DNA of 64,000 nucleotides, taken from the NCBI GenBank assembly GCA_900767955.1, contig CAAGBC010000050.1, forward strand, positions 1-64,000, read 5' to 3'. The stretch is from Spirochaetia bacterium. GTDB lineage: Bacteria > Spirochaetota > Spirochaetia > Treponematales > Treponemataceae. This document shows, in pieces, positions 26,618 through 35,485 of this stretch (the first letter of the stretch is position 1; each line of letters starts with the position of its first letter). Both the position numbers and the translations under genes were made by a program. A model generated the notes under the pieces. The model made no database searches. It was not told where the DNA came from and saw nothing but the letters and a program-made list of their open reading frames with translations.

Positions 26618-26699
26618 GCGGCGAACAGGACTTGAACCTGCACAGCTTATCACCATAAGGACCTCAACCTTACGCGTCTACCAGTTCCGCCATCGCCGC
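26617..26699 (-). tRNA. tRNA-Leu (anticodon GAG)
   Basis: 83 nt on the minus strand with a long variable arm, as expected for class II tRNA-Leu. Acceptor stem GCGGCGA pairs with TCGCCGC, the D-loop has ACTGGTAGAC, and anticodon stem TAAGG/CCTTA encloses TTGAGGT with anticodon GAG. T-arm GCAGGTTCAAGTCCTGT. No CCA encoded. Confidence 0.95.
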
Positions 26700-26712
26700 A
26701 GAAGTGATTATT

Positions 26713-26741
26713 AATATAACAAAAATGCAAAACAATGTCAA
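26713..26741 (-). promoter_or_regulatory. Promoter for tRNA-Leu
   Basis: Minus strand: TTGACA (26736-26741), 17-base spacer, TATATT (26713-26718), the same boxes as for the tRNA-Arg and rpmF promoters. Confidence 0.7.
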
Positions 26742-26793
26742 TAACTTTTACACTTTTTACATTTTTGTTTTAATTAATTTACCTTTTTATAAA

Positions 26794-28845
26794 TTAAAAA
26801 TTATTTAGCCCACCGACTTTAATTTGGAAATGGCTAAATTCCATACTAAAAGAAGCTCTTCCTTGTGTTGCAGAACGCAAGTTTGTTGAAAATCCAAACA
26901 TCTTAGCCATTGGTGCTTGAGCATGAATAATTTCTCCAGAAACTTTTGAATCTTGTCCAAGAATTATTCCACATCTTTGTGTCATTTGACTCATTGCATC
27001 ACCAACAAATTCTTTTGGACATGAAATATCAACATTCATAACTGGTTCTAATACTTGAGGATTTGCAGCATTACAAACTTTATCAAATGCTTGTGCAGCA
27101 CATGCTTCATAAGCAAAAGTAGTTGCTGTTAGTTCATTATATTCAATTTTTGTAACTGTAATTGCTGTATCTGTACATGGATAACCATAATTTATACCAG
27201 CATCAAGAGAACTTCTAAATCCATTTTCAACAGCAGCAAAAATTTCTTCAGGAATATTATTTCTTGAAGCAGTACATACATAAGAATTACCTTCGCCTTG
27301 TTTTCTTTGTTCAACTTTTACAGTAATTCCAGCAGTATTTTCTTTACCACCAAGTACTTTGCTATATTCTTCTGTGATTTCAGCAGTTCCAGAAACAGAT
27401 TCACGGTATGTTACTTGAGGAGCACCTACTCTTGCCTTTACGCCAAAGTCATCTTTCATTCTTGTTACAAGAACATCAAGGTGAAGTTCTCCCATTCCAC
27501 TAATAATTAACTGACCTGTTTCGTTATCTTCATGATATGTAAATGTTGGATCTTCTTTTGAAAGAATTTCCAAGGTTTCATTCATTTTGTCTCTTTCACT
27601 CATGCTTTCTGGCTCTAAAGCTACAGAAATAACAGGTTGAGGGAAATGTGGTTCTTCAAGCAAAATAGGGAATCCTTCACTTCCTAAAGTATCACCTGTT
27701 TGTGCAAGTTTTAATCCTACAAAAACAGCAATATCTCCAGCTGCAATTTCTGTTACTGGTTCACTTTTATCTGCGTGCATACGCAAAATACGATTTACTC
27801 GTTCTCTTTTATGTTTATTTACATTATATAACTGAGTTCCTGCGGCAAATTTTCCAGAATACATTCTGACATAGCACAAACTACCCATTTCTCTGTCGTA
27901 TTGAATTTTGAATACTAAACCTAATGGAATTTTTGTTGCATCGCAAGGAACATCAACATTTTCTTCTTTATCTTTTTTTACAAGGATTCCTTTTGCAGCA
28001 GGAACTTCATTTGGAGCTGGAAGATAATTTACAATTGCATCAATTAAAGGCTGAACACCTTGATTTTTTCTAGCAGACCCCATAACAAAAGGTACAAAAG
28101 ACCTATTAATTGTTCCCTTTCGTATTGCAGCTGTTAATTGTTCTAAAGAAATTTCTAGACCTTCCAAATATAATTCTGCAAGTTCATCATCACAACTAGC
28201 AACTTGGTCAATTAATTTTTCTCTCCATTGAGTTGCTTGTTCAATACGACTAGCAGCAATTTCACTTTCTACAATAGTTTCACCGTCATCGTCTGTATTC
28301 CATCGCAATTCTTTCATTGAAAGAAGATCAATAATTCCTTCAAAATCTTGACCTTCTCCAATTGGAATTTGAAGAGCTATACATTCAACACCAAATTTAT
28401 TATGAACATCGTCCATTGAACCAAAAAAGTCTGCTCCAATTCTATCCATTTTGTTCATAAAACATAATCTTGGAACATTAAATTCGTCTGCCTGTTTCCA
28501 TACTGTTTCTGTTTGTGGTTGAACACCGTCTACAGCACAAATAACAGCGATTGCCCCATCAAGGACGCGTAAAGAACGTTCAACTTCTGCAGTAAAGTCT
28601 ACATGGCCAGGAGTATCAATGATATTGATTTGATAATTTTTCCAAAAAGTTGTGGTAGCAGCACTACAAATTGTAATTCCGCGCTCTTGTTCTTGCGCCA
28701 TCCAGTCCATAGTCGCTTGACCGTCATCAATTTCACCAATTTTGTGAATCTTTTTTGTATAATAAAGAATACGCTCTGTTGTTGTTGTTTTTCCAGCATC
28801 AATATGAGCCATAATTCCGATGTTTCTCATTTTATCCAAGGACAT
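26794..28845 (-). CDS. fusA: Elongation factor G
   Basis: Translocation GTPase, 683 residues. G1 AHIDAGKTTTTE, G2 around RGITI, G3 DTPGHVDF and G4 NKMD are intact; domains IV and V follow, with GYPCTDT in domain IV. Spirochaetes often carry two EF-G paralogues, one devoted to recycling or other roles. The 683-residue length and GITICSAATT would fit either, so I cannot say which this is. TAGGAG lies upstream of the start. It follows the HAD gene by 90 bases. Confidence 0.93.
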   Translation of the reverse strand: MSLDKMRNIGIMAHIDAGKTTTTERILYYTKKIHKIGEIDDGQATMDWMAQEQERGITICSAATTTFWKNYQINIIDTPGHVDFTAEVERSLRVLDGAIAVICAVDGVQPQTETVWKQADEFNVPRLCFMNKMDRIGADFFGSMDDVHNKFGVECIALQIPIGEGQDFEGIIDLLSMKELRWNTDDDGETIVESEIAASRIEQATQWREKLIDQVASCDDELAELYLEGLEISLEQLTAAIRKGTINRSFVPFVMGSARKNQGVQPLIDAIVNYLPAPNEVPAAKGILVKKDKEENVDVPCDATKIPLGLVFKIQYDREMGSLCYVRMYSGKFAAGTQLYNVNKHKRERVNRILRMHADKSEPVTEIAAGDIAVFVGLKLAQTGDTLGSEGFPILLEEPHFPQPVISVALEPESMSERDKMNETLEILSKEDPTFTYHEDNETGQLIISGMGELHLDVLVTRMKDDFGVKARVGAPQVTYRESVSGTAEITEEYSKVLGGKENTAGITVKVEQRKQGEGNSYVCTASRNNIPEEIFAAVENGFRSSLDAGINYGYPCTDTAITVTKIEYNELTATTFAYEACAAQAFDKVCNAANPQVLEPVMNVDISCPKEFVGDAMSQMTQRCGIILGQDSKVSGEIIHAQAPMAKMFGFSTNLRSATQGRASFSMEFSHFQIKVGGLNNF

Positions 28846-28935
28846 AAAAATTCTCCTAAGTCAGTATATAAAAGTTCCTAAAAACGAACATACATATTTT
28901 TCATTTTTTTATATTATAATAAGTTAGAATTTGTT

Positions 28936-29580
28936 TTACAACATATCCATAACATTTTTTAATGAATCACATTTTTTCCAAATAAACTGATTCAATTCTT
29001 CATTTGGTTGTATTTTATCAGGTACCATTATTGTATTTAATCCAGCAAAAAATGCACTTTTCAATCCGTTAGGACTGTCTTCTATTGCAATACAATTTTC
29101 TGGAGAAATATTTAATTCTTCACAAGCTTTAAGATATATTTCAGGATCAGGTTTACTATGTAAAACCATATCACCTGTAACAATTACTTCAAAAAATTCT
29201 AACACATTTGCATTTTTTAATTGTCTAATAACTAATTCATTACGAGTAGAAGATGCAAGTGCTATACGATATTTTGGTTTTAAATATTCAAGACACTCTT
29301 TTGCATAAGGCATTAATGCAATTCCTTCCTCAAATTCCAATTTATGAAACAATTCAGAAGCTCTTGATAAAAAATCTTGGGGATTACAAAGATGACCATA
29401 TTTTTTGTTAAGAATATCTAAAGTGTCATTTTTATTTGTTCCTAAGCACGCAATCATGGCATCTTGAATTTGGGGCAAATTAAATTCTTTTGCTGCAATA
29501 ATCCAAGATTTATCTACCATGGTTTCTGTGTCTAAGATTACACCGTCCATATCAAAAACAATAGCTTTAATATGATTCAT
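28936..29580 (-). CDS. HAD-superfamily sugar-phosphatase or beta-phosphoglucomutase-like hydrolase
   Basis: 214 residues, subfamily IA. Motif I is DMDGVILDTE (nucleophile Asp10, acid/base Asp12), motif II is the LASST block, motif III is SKPDPEIY with Lys, and motif IV is AIEDSPNG. An alpha-helical cap (about 17-85) is inserted after motif I, as in beta-phosphoglucomutase and phosphoglycolate phosphatase relatives. Substrate cannot be read. 18 bases after dnaJ, possibly co-transcribed with the chaperones. Confidence 0.9.
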   Translation of the reverse strand: MNHIKAIVFDMDGVILDTETMVDKSWIIAAKEFNLPQIQDAMIACLGTNKNDTLDILNKKYGHLCNPQDFLSRASELFHKLEFEEGIALMPYAKECLEYLKPKYRIALASSTRNELVIRQLKNANVLEFFEVIVTGDMVLHSKPDPEIYLKACEELNISPENCIAIEDSPNGLKSAFFAGLNTIMVPDKIQPNEELNQFIWKKCDSLKNVMDML

Positions 29581-29598
29581 AACAATCCTTTACAAATA

Positions 29599-30741
29599 CT
29601 AATTGTTCAATGATGATAACGGAATTAACTTAGGTTCTGTTGTTGCATTATCTAATTCTAAGTATTGAGTTAATAAATCTTTTTGCTTAGAAGATAAACG
29701 CTGAGGAATCTGAATCATCACTTTTACATATAAATCTCCACGACGGGAAGAATTTGTAAAAGGAACGCCTTCACCTTTTATGCGCAACAATTTACCATGT
29801 GATGTTCCTGATGGAATTGATAAATTGATTTTTTTATTATCCAAAGATGTAATTGTAATATTACATCCTAAAATTGCCTGAGCAAATGTTATAGGAACTG
29901 CACAATACAAATCTTGTCCATCTCTTTCAAAAGTAGGATGATTTTCTACATGCAAAATAACAATCAAATCACCTGCTGGACCACCATTTTCGCCTACATC
30001 ACCTTGATGAGGAATTGCAATTCGTTTGCCATTATCAACACCAGCTGGAATTGTCAAAGTCATTTTTTTGCTTTTTTCTTTTACACCAGTTCCTCTACAT
30101 CCTGAACAAGGTTTATCAACAACTGTACCCATACCGTTACAAGTTGGACAAGTTTGTTGACTTACAAAGAAGCCTATATTTCTACCAACTTGACCAATAC
30201 CGTTACAAGTTGGACAAGTTTTTTTGCTAGCACCTTCTGCACAACCTGTTCCATGACATTTATCACAATGTTCATTATGGTTAAAGTGAATATCTGCTTT
30301 AGTTCCAAAAACAGCATCTTTAAAAGATATATTTAAATCATAGCGAAGACTTGCACCTTCTCTAGGGCCCTTTCTTCTTGATGAACGACTAGAACCTCCG
30401 CCACCAAAGAGATTATCAAAAATATCTCCAAAGCCTCCGCCCATACCTCCAAAAAGATCACTAAAATCATGGAAAGCGTGAGAGTATTGAGCTCCACCAC
30501 CACCTTGATTCATTCCATCTAAACCTGCAAAACCATATTGATCGTAAATAGGACGTTTTTTATCATCAGATAAAATTTCGTAAGCTTCTGTTGCTTCACG
30601 GAATTTTTCTTCAGCGACTTTGTCATCTGGATTTCTATCTGGGTGATATTTGATTGCTAATTTTCTATATGCTTTTTTAATTTCATCAGCGGTAGCATCT
30701 TTTGCAATACCTAATACTTCGTAATAATCTCGCTTTGCCAT
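29599..30741 (-). CDS. dnaJ: Chaperone protein DnaJ
   Basis: J-domain co-chaperone that stimulates DnaK ATPase; 380 residues from the Met at 30741. The 22-codon upstream extension covers the dnaK terminator and is not part of the family. HPD sits in YHPDRNPD near residue 33. A Gly/Phe-rich linker follows (about 75-115), then four zinc-binding repeats CDKCHGTG, CPTCNGIG, CPTCNGMG and CSGCRGTG, then the C-terminal substrate-binding domains. Order on the strand is grpE-dnaK-dnaJ, with a terminator after dnaK. Confidence 0.97.
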   Translation of the reverse strand: MAKRDYYEVLGIAKDATADEIKKAYRKLAIKYHPDRNPDDKVAEEKFREATEAYEILSDDKKRPIYDQYGFAGLDGMNQGGGGAQYSHAFHDFSDLFGGMGGGFGDIFDNLFGGGGSSRSSRRKGPREGASLRYDLNISFKDAVFGTKADIHFNHNEHCDKCHGTGCAEGASKKTCPTCNGIGQVGRNIGFFVSQQTCPTCNGMGTVVDKPCSGCRGTGVKEKSKKMTLTIPAGVDNGKRIAIPHQGDVGENGGPAGDLIVILHVENHPTFERDGQDLYCAVPITFAQAILGCNITITSLDNKKINLSIPSGTSHGKLLRIKGEGVPFTNSSRRGDLYVKVMIQIPQRLSSKQKDLLTQYLELDNATTEPKLIPLSSLNN

Positions 30742-30781
30742 AATTAATAACCTTTCCTTTGCTACTATACCATAAAAAACA

Positions 30782-30804
30782 CCCCCTACGCAATGCGAAG
30801 GGGG
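30782..30804 (-). terminator. Terminator between dnaK and dnaJ
   Basis: Stem 30782-30791/30795-30804 (9 of 10 pairs, loop ATT) followed on the minus strand by GTTTTTT. GC-rich for this genome. It should reduce dnaJ relative to dnaK. Confidence 0.8.
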
Positions 30805-30830
30805 CATTAAAATACTAGATTTTAGGTCTA

Positions 30831-32771
30831 CTATTTTTCGTCATCATGAACTTCATAATCAACATCTTCTGCAGAACCTTTATTAAATCCTGAATTAGAA
30901 GTTGAAGAATCAGCTCCATTATTTGCTGAAGCATCAGCAGCATTTGGATCTTGTGCAGATTGCTGTTTATAAACTTCTTCTGCAATTTTGTAAGAAGCTT
31001 GTTTTAATGCTTCTGTTTTTGCTTTGATATCTTCAGTATTTTCTGTTTCAATTGCTTTTTTCAAATCAGCAACAGCATCTTCGATTTTTTGTTTGTCAGC
31101 ACCAGAAACTTTATCACCTAAATCTTTTAAGCTCTTTTCTGTTGCATAAATTAAACTGTCAGCTTCATTTTTTGCATCTACAGCTTCGCGTTTTGCTTTA
31201 TCTGCTTCTGCATTAGCTTCTGCATCTTTTACCATGCGATTAATTTCGTCTTCTGATAAACCGCTTGAAGATGTAATCTGAATGTGTTGTTCTTTTCCAG
31301 TTCCTAAATCTTTTGCAGATACATGAACGATACCATTAGCATCAATATCAAATGTAACTTCAATCTGTGGAACACCACGAGGAGCTGCAGGAATACCAAC
31401 TAAGTCAAAGTTTCCTAAAGTACGGTTCTGAGCAGCCATTTCGCGTTCACCCTGAAGAACATGGATAGATACAGCAGTTTGTCCATCAGCAGCAGTAGAG
31501 AAAATCTGGCTCTTCTTTGTTGGAATTGTTGTATTTCTTGGGATAAGTTTTGTGAAAACGCCACCCATTGTTTCAATACCAAGTGAAAGAGGTGTAACAT
31601 CAAGAAGAAGAACATCTTTAACATCTCCCTGAAGAACTCCACCCTGAATTGCAGCACCTACAGCAACAGCTTCATCTGGGTTTACTGAACGACTTCCTTC
31701 TTTACCAAAAATCTGTTTTACGATTTCCTGAACTTTAGGCATACGAGAAGATCCACCAACAAGAAGAACTTCATCAATTTGATCTGCTGTTAAACCTGCA
31801 TCTTTTAATGCCTGTTCACAAGGAAGTTTTGTTGCTTCAAATAAGTTATCTGTCATTTGTTCAAACTGAGCACGAGTAAGTGATTTCTGAAGGTGTTTTG
31901 GACCTGTTGCATCAGCTGTAATAAATGGAAGATTAATATCTGTAGTTGTTTGTGCAGAAAGCTGGATTTTTGCATTTTCAGCAGCTTCACGAAGACGCTG
32001 CATAGCCATTGCATCATTTGACAAATCAATACCAGTATCTTTTTTGAACTCATCAATAAGCCAGTTAATGATTGCGCGGTCCCAGTCATCTCCACCAAGG
32101 TGTGTATTTCCGTTTGTTGATTTTACTTCAAAAACACCATCACCTAATTCAAGAATAGAAATATCAAAAGTACCACCACCAAGGTCGTAAACTGCAATAA
32201 CTCTATCTTGTTTCTGATCTTTATTAAAACCAAAAGCTAATGATGCAGCTGTTGGTTCGTTGATGATGCGTTTTACATCAAGACCTGCAATTTTACCTGC
32301 ATCTTTAGTAGCCTGGCGCTGTGCATCATTAAAGTAAGCTGGAACTGTGATAACAGCTTCTGTTACTGTTTCTCCAAGGTAATCTTCTGCTGTTTTTTTC
32401 ATTTTCTGAAGAATGAAAGCACTGATTTCCTGTGGACTAAATTCTTTCTTTTCACCATTTTGTTCAATCTGAACACGAACATCTTCGCCGTGGTCTAAAA
32501 CTGTATAAGGAAGTTTTGTTGCTTCACCTTTTAACTCATTAAATCTGTGTCCGATAAGACGTTTTACAGAATATACAGTGTTTTTTGGGTTAGTAACCAT
32601 TTGGTTTTTTGCTGGTGAACCTACAATACGATCGCCTTTTGAAGTAAAACCTACGATAGAAGGAGTTGTTCTTCCTCCTTCTGAATTCTGGATAACAACT
32701 GGTTCGCCATTTTCCATAACGGCAACACATGAGTTTGTTGTTCCTAAGTCAATTCCAATAATTTTAGACAT
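30831..32771 (-). CDS. dnaK: Chaperone protein DnaK (Hsp70)
   Basis: ATP-driven Hsp70 chaperone, 646 residues. GIDLGTTNSCVAV at the N-terminus, the IINEPTAASLAFG block, YDLGGGTFDIS and LLVGGSSRMPKV mark the ATPase domain; the substrate-binding domain begins near 390 and the helical lid ends in the acidic tail DVDYEVHDDEK. GGAGAA lies upstream. 35 bases after grpE. Confidence 0.98.
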   Translation of the reverse strand: MSKIIGIDLGTTNSCVAVMENGEPVVIQNSEGGRTTPSIVGFTSKGDRIVGSPAKNQMVTNPKNTVYSVKRLIGHRFNELKGEATKLPYTVLDHGEDVRVQIEQNGEKKEFSPQEISAFILQKMKKTAEDYLGETVTEAVITVPAYFNDAQRQATKDAGKIAGLDVKRIINEPTAASLAFGFNKDQKQDRVIAVYDLGGGTFDISILELGDGVFEVKSTNGNTHLGGDDWDRAIINWLIDEFKKDTGIDLSNDAMAMQRLREAAENAKIQLSAQTTTDINLPFITADATGPKHLQKSLTRAQFEQMTDNLFEATKLPCEQALKDAGLTADQIDEVLLVGGSSRMPKVQEIVKQIFGKEGSRSVNPDEAVAVGAAIQGGVLQGDVKDVLLLDVTPLSLGIETMGGVFTKLIPRNTTIPTKKSQIFSTAADGQTAVSIHVLQGEREMAAQNRTLGNFDLVGIPAAPRGVPQIEVTFDIDANGIVHVSAKDLGTGKEQHIQITSSSGLSEDEINRMVKDAEANAEADKAKREAVDAKNEADSLIYATEKSLKDLGDKVSGADKQKIEDAVADLKKAIETENTEDIKAKTEALKQASYKIAEEVYKQQSAQDPNAADASANNGADSSTSNSGFNKGSAEDVDYEVHDDEK

Positions 32772-32806
32772 ATTATATTCTCCAATAAATTATTTTAAAA
32801 TTCTAA

Positions 32807-33397
32807 TTAGTTTGAACTTGGCATAACTACCATAACTTTTGCATGGCGGATAATTTTTTCTTTTAATTTATAACCTTTTAGATATACTTCTTTAATAGTT
32901 GGTTCTTTTACATCACCTTCTGAACTTCCGATAGCTTGGTGTTCGTCAGGATTAAATTCATCACCTACTTTTCCATAGCTAACTAAGTTGTATTTATCTT
33001 CAAGCATTTTTACAAGATTTTTATTAATCATCTTAATGCCTTCAGCCATAGATTTTACATCCTTAGCTGTATCAGCTGCTTCTAAAGAACGATCAAAATT
33101 ATCAAGACTTTCTAATAAATCTCCAAGTAAATTTGCATTTGCATAATCAAAAGTTTCTTGTTTTTCTTTTATCATGCGTTTTCTGTAATTATCAAAGTCA
33201 GCAGCACGACGCAATAACTGATCTTTTAATTCAGCATTTTCTTTTTCTAGAATTGAAATTCTTTCTTCAGCAGAAATTTCTGTTTTTGTAGATTCATTTT
33301 CTGTTTCTACAGCATCGTTTTCAGTAGTTTCCTGCTTAATTTCAGAAGTTGTCTGATCTTGTGTCATTTCTTCTTGTGTCTTTTCAGATTCACTCAT
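32807..33397 (-). CDS. grpE: Nucleotide exchange factor GrpE
   Basis: Releases ADP from DnaK; 196 residues. An acidic, disordered N-terminal 45 residues precedes a long coiled coil (about 45-110) holding RRAADFDNYRKRM, and a C-terminal beta domain with DEFNPDEHQAIG and GYKLKEKIIRHAKVMV. AGGAAAG lies before the start. First gene of grpE-dnaK-dnaJ; no hrcA precedes it here. Confidence 0.96.
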   Translation of the reverse strand: MSESEKTQEEMTQDQTTSEIKQETTENDAVETENESTKTEISAEERISILEKENAELKDQLLRRAADFDNYRKRMIKEKQETFDYANANLLGDLLESLDNFDRSLEAADTAKDVKSMAEGIKMINKNLVKMLEDKYNLVSYGKVGDEFNPDEHQAIGSSEGDVKEPTIKEVYLKGYKLKEKIIRHAKVMVVMPSSN

Positions 33398-33417
33398 GTC
33401 TCTTTCCTAAAATATTT

Positions 33418-33455
33418 TAAATAAATACACAACCTTTGACGCTTGTATTTATTTA
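33418..33455 (-). promoter_or_regulatory. Perfect 12-bp inverted repeat in the grpE leader
   Basis: TAAATAAATACA (33418-33429) and its exact reverse complement (33444-33455) are separated by 14 bases, about 20-58 bases upstream of the grpE start. It is not the CIRCE operator (TTAGCACTC). It could be an operator, an RNA thermometer-like hairpin, or the terminator of the upstream pseudouridine synthase gene. Confidence 0.5.
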
Positions 33456-33464
33456 TCACTTATA

Positions 33465-33494
33465 AAAATAACAAAATACTTTATTATTCGTCAA
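33465..33494 (-). promoter_or_regulatory. Possible promoter for grpE-dnaK
   Basis: Minus strand TTGACG (33489-33494) with TATTTT (33465-33470) 18 bases on. The -10 box is weak in an AT-rich region. It lies just upstream of the 12-bp inverted repeat. Confidence 0.4.
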
Positions 33495-33514
33495 CATAAA
33501 TATTCAAAATTCTA

Positions 33515-34474
33515 CTATAAATTGTAATATTTATTGAAAAAATCAGGGATAGGCGCATTAATTTTTAATTCTTTTTTGGTAATAGGATGAACAAATTCTA
33601 AACACTTTGAATGAAGCATAATTCTTTTTTCAGGTATACCTCCATAAAGTTCATCTCCCAAAAGTGGTAATCCTGCACTTGATAAATGTACTCTAATTTG
33701 ATGAGTTCTTCCTGTTTTTAGCTGTGCCTCAATGTAAAATAAATCCATATTTTTGTAATTTGATTTATTTAATATTTTGAATTCAGTTTTTGAATATAAT
33801 CCGCCATTTTTTTCTGGAACAAAGCCCCATTTTGCCGCAGAACTTTTTGGACTAATTCGTCCCATGTAATTTTCTATAAAAAAGGAATCCTTAATTTGAT
33901 TTTTTTTATTTGTAACAGCAATTGCATGATATATTTTTTTGACAGAGTGCTCTTCAAACATTTTGTGAATATCATTATTTACACAGCGTTGTTTTGTAAA
34001 AAGGATTGCGCCAGAAGTTTCTCTATCTAATCTGTGCATAATTCCAACATAAGGAGGATTTCGCAAAGAAGGATTATTTTTCCAAATCCAACGAATTACT
34101 GCTTGATGTAAATTATCTCGCTTTTGGCCACCAACAATAGTTTCTTCTGTTGGAAATAATGAAGGTTTATTTATTACTATTAAATATTCATCTTCAAATA
34201 ATACATCTTTTTGAGTGACTTCGTATTTTATATCATCTGGTTGTTTTTCATAAAAAAATTTATTTTCATCAAAGTTTACAGAAATCTTGCTTTTTGGAAA
34301 AACAATGTACGCCGGTCTTCTGATTTGAGAATTATTTACAAAAACTGAACCTGCAATAATTAAGCGTCGAATTTTTGAATTACTGATTTCTTGATTTTTT
34401 ACGCAATTTGGAAGATTTTCACGAAGAAATTCATCAAGGCGAATTTTATTTTCCACAGAAAAATTATAAATCAT
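33515..34474 (-). CDS. RluA-family pseudouridine synthase
   Basis: Converts uridine to pseudouridine in rRNA or tRNA. 319 residues. An S4-type RNA-binding domain (about 10-75, with SNSKIRRLIIAGSVFVNN) precedes the catalytic domain, whose signature is HRLDRETSGA with the catalytic Asp. KTGRTHQIRVHL and the PLLGDELYGG block follow. This fits the RluC/RluD type; the exact target uridine is uncertain. Six bases after the radical-SAM-like gene; last in apt-asnA-X-rluA. Confidence 0.93.
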   Translation of the reverse strand: MIYNFSVENKIRLDEFLRENLPNCVKNQEISNSKIRRLIIAGSVFVNNSQIRRPAYIVFPKSKISVNFDENKFFYEKQPDDIKYEVTQKDVLFEDEYLIVINKPSLFPTEETIVGGQKRDNLHQAVIRWIWKNNPSLRNPPYVGIMHRLDRETSGAILFTKQRCVNNDIHKMFEEHSVKKIYHAIAVTNKKNQIKDSFFIENYMGRISPKSSAAKWGFVPEKNGGLYSKTEFKILNKSNYKNMDLFYIEAQLKTGRTHQIRVHLSSAGLPLLGDELYGGIPEKRIMLHSKCLEFVHPITKKELKINAPIPDFFNKYYNL

Positions 34475-34480
34475 ATAAAC

Positions 34481-35476
34481 CTATATTATTTTATAATCAG
34501 GACCTTCATCTGTAAGATAAATTTTTACATTACAGTTTTCCATACAAACATTATTATTAAAAGAATTTAAATCCATTGCTTCTGGACTTAATAAATCATC
34601 AGGATTATATTTTGTAAAAATTACAGATTCTTCACCTTCACCAACAAGTCTAGAAAATGCACCATTTAATTTTACAATATCATTCACTATTGGAATTAAT
34701 TCCGTTTTGTTTTTTTCTTCAAATTTCATAGACAAAAAAAGCAACTGCATTTTTTCAATTTCTTTGTGGGAACAATCTTCTGGGACAAAACCTGAAGTAT
34801 AATCACAGTTGTTTACTTTTTGCCATTCTGCAAAGTCAGCAAAAAATTTAGAAGGTTGAATTTTTAATGCGTGTAATATTGATAAAAACCAAGGAACAGC
34901 TCTTCCAGCGGAATAAAAAGTTTTACATGCAAAGGCTATATTTCTTGCAAAACGAATTTCTTCAGCAGAAAAAATTCCAGAAACTTTAGCAGTTTGGGCT
35001 AATTCACTATTTTCTATCTGAGGAAAATCAATGTGATTTGGATATTGTTCAACAGTAAAATCAATTCTGTCTTTAAAAAACTTAAAGGTATCAACACTTA
35101 TATCAGCGTAAGTTAAACTTACACCAAAAACAAAACCATTATTATTTAATAAATTGCTTTTTTTTGAATAAAATTTTTTATCGAATAAATAAGGTCCATT
35201 TTGTTTTTGATTTGCTGAAAATGCAAGCTCCAATGAACAATTAATTTTCATTGCTTGATTAATCACATCTAAATCAATAATTTTAGGATTAATTTTTAAT
35301 GCGACAAATAGAAATGGAGCTTTTTTTTCAACAGCTTTTAAAAACTGAAGAATTTTTTGCTTATTATCTGCAAAAGAATCATCATAAACAGATAATTCTG
35401 TAATTCCTTTGGATTCAAAATCAACTAAGGTTGCTTCTATTTCTTCAGTTTTAAAATGATATTCTTTAAGTTTCAC
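34481..35476 (-). CDS. Radical-SAM-like TIM-barrel protein without cluster cysteines
   Basis: 331 residues, soluble. The segment from residue 10 (IEATLVDFESKGITELSVYDDSF) matches the beta-strand that follows the cluster motif in B12-type radical SAM proteins, and alternating strand and helix continue to about 160. Yet no CxxxCxxC exists anywhere, and the few cysteines are scattered. The C-terminal half is mostly helical and unrecognised. It lies inside a tight unit between asnA (9-base gap) and the rluA-type gene (6-base gap). Function unknown; it may be a degenerate radical SAM relative or a protein-protein adaptor. Confidence 0.65.
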   Translation of the reverse strand: MKLKEYHFKTEEIEATLVDFESKGITELSVYDDSFADNKQKILQFLKAVEKKAPFLFVALKINPKIIDLDVINQAMKINCSLELAFSANQKQNGPYLFDKKFYSKKSNLLNNNGFVFGVSLTYADISVDTFKFFKDRIDFTVEQYPNHIDFPQIENSELAQTAKVSGIFSAEEIRFARNIAFACKTFYSAGRAVPWFLSILHALKIQPSKFFADFAEWQKVNNCDYTSGFVPEDCSHKEIEKMQLLFLSMKFEEKNKTELIPIVNDIVKLNGAFSRLVGEGEESVIFTKYNPDDLLSPEAMDLNSFNNNVCMENCNVKIYLTDEGPDYKII

Positions 35477-35485
35477 AAAAATATC

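Noticed and set aside
30742..30807. Longer dnaJ start at 30807
   Set aside because: The added residues come from the dnaK terminator hairpin; DnaJ proteins begin at MAKRDYYEVLG.
31415..32098. Minus-strand alternative frames inside dnaK
   Set aside because: They are frame-shifted shadows of a highly conserved gene and lack their own start signals.
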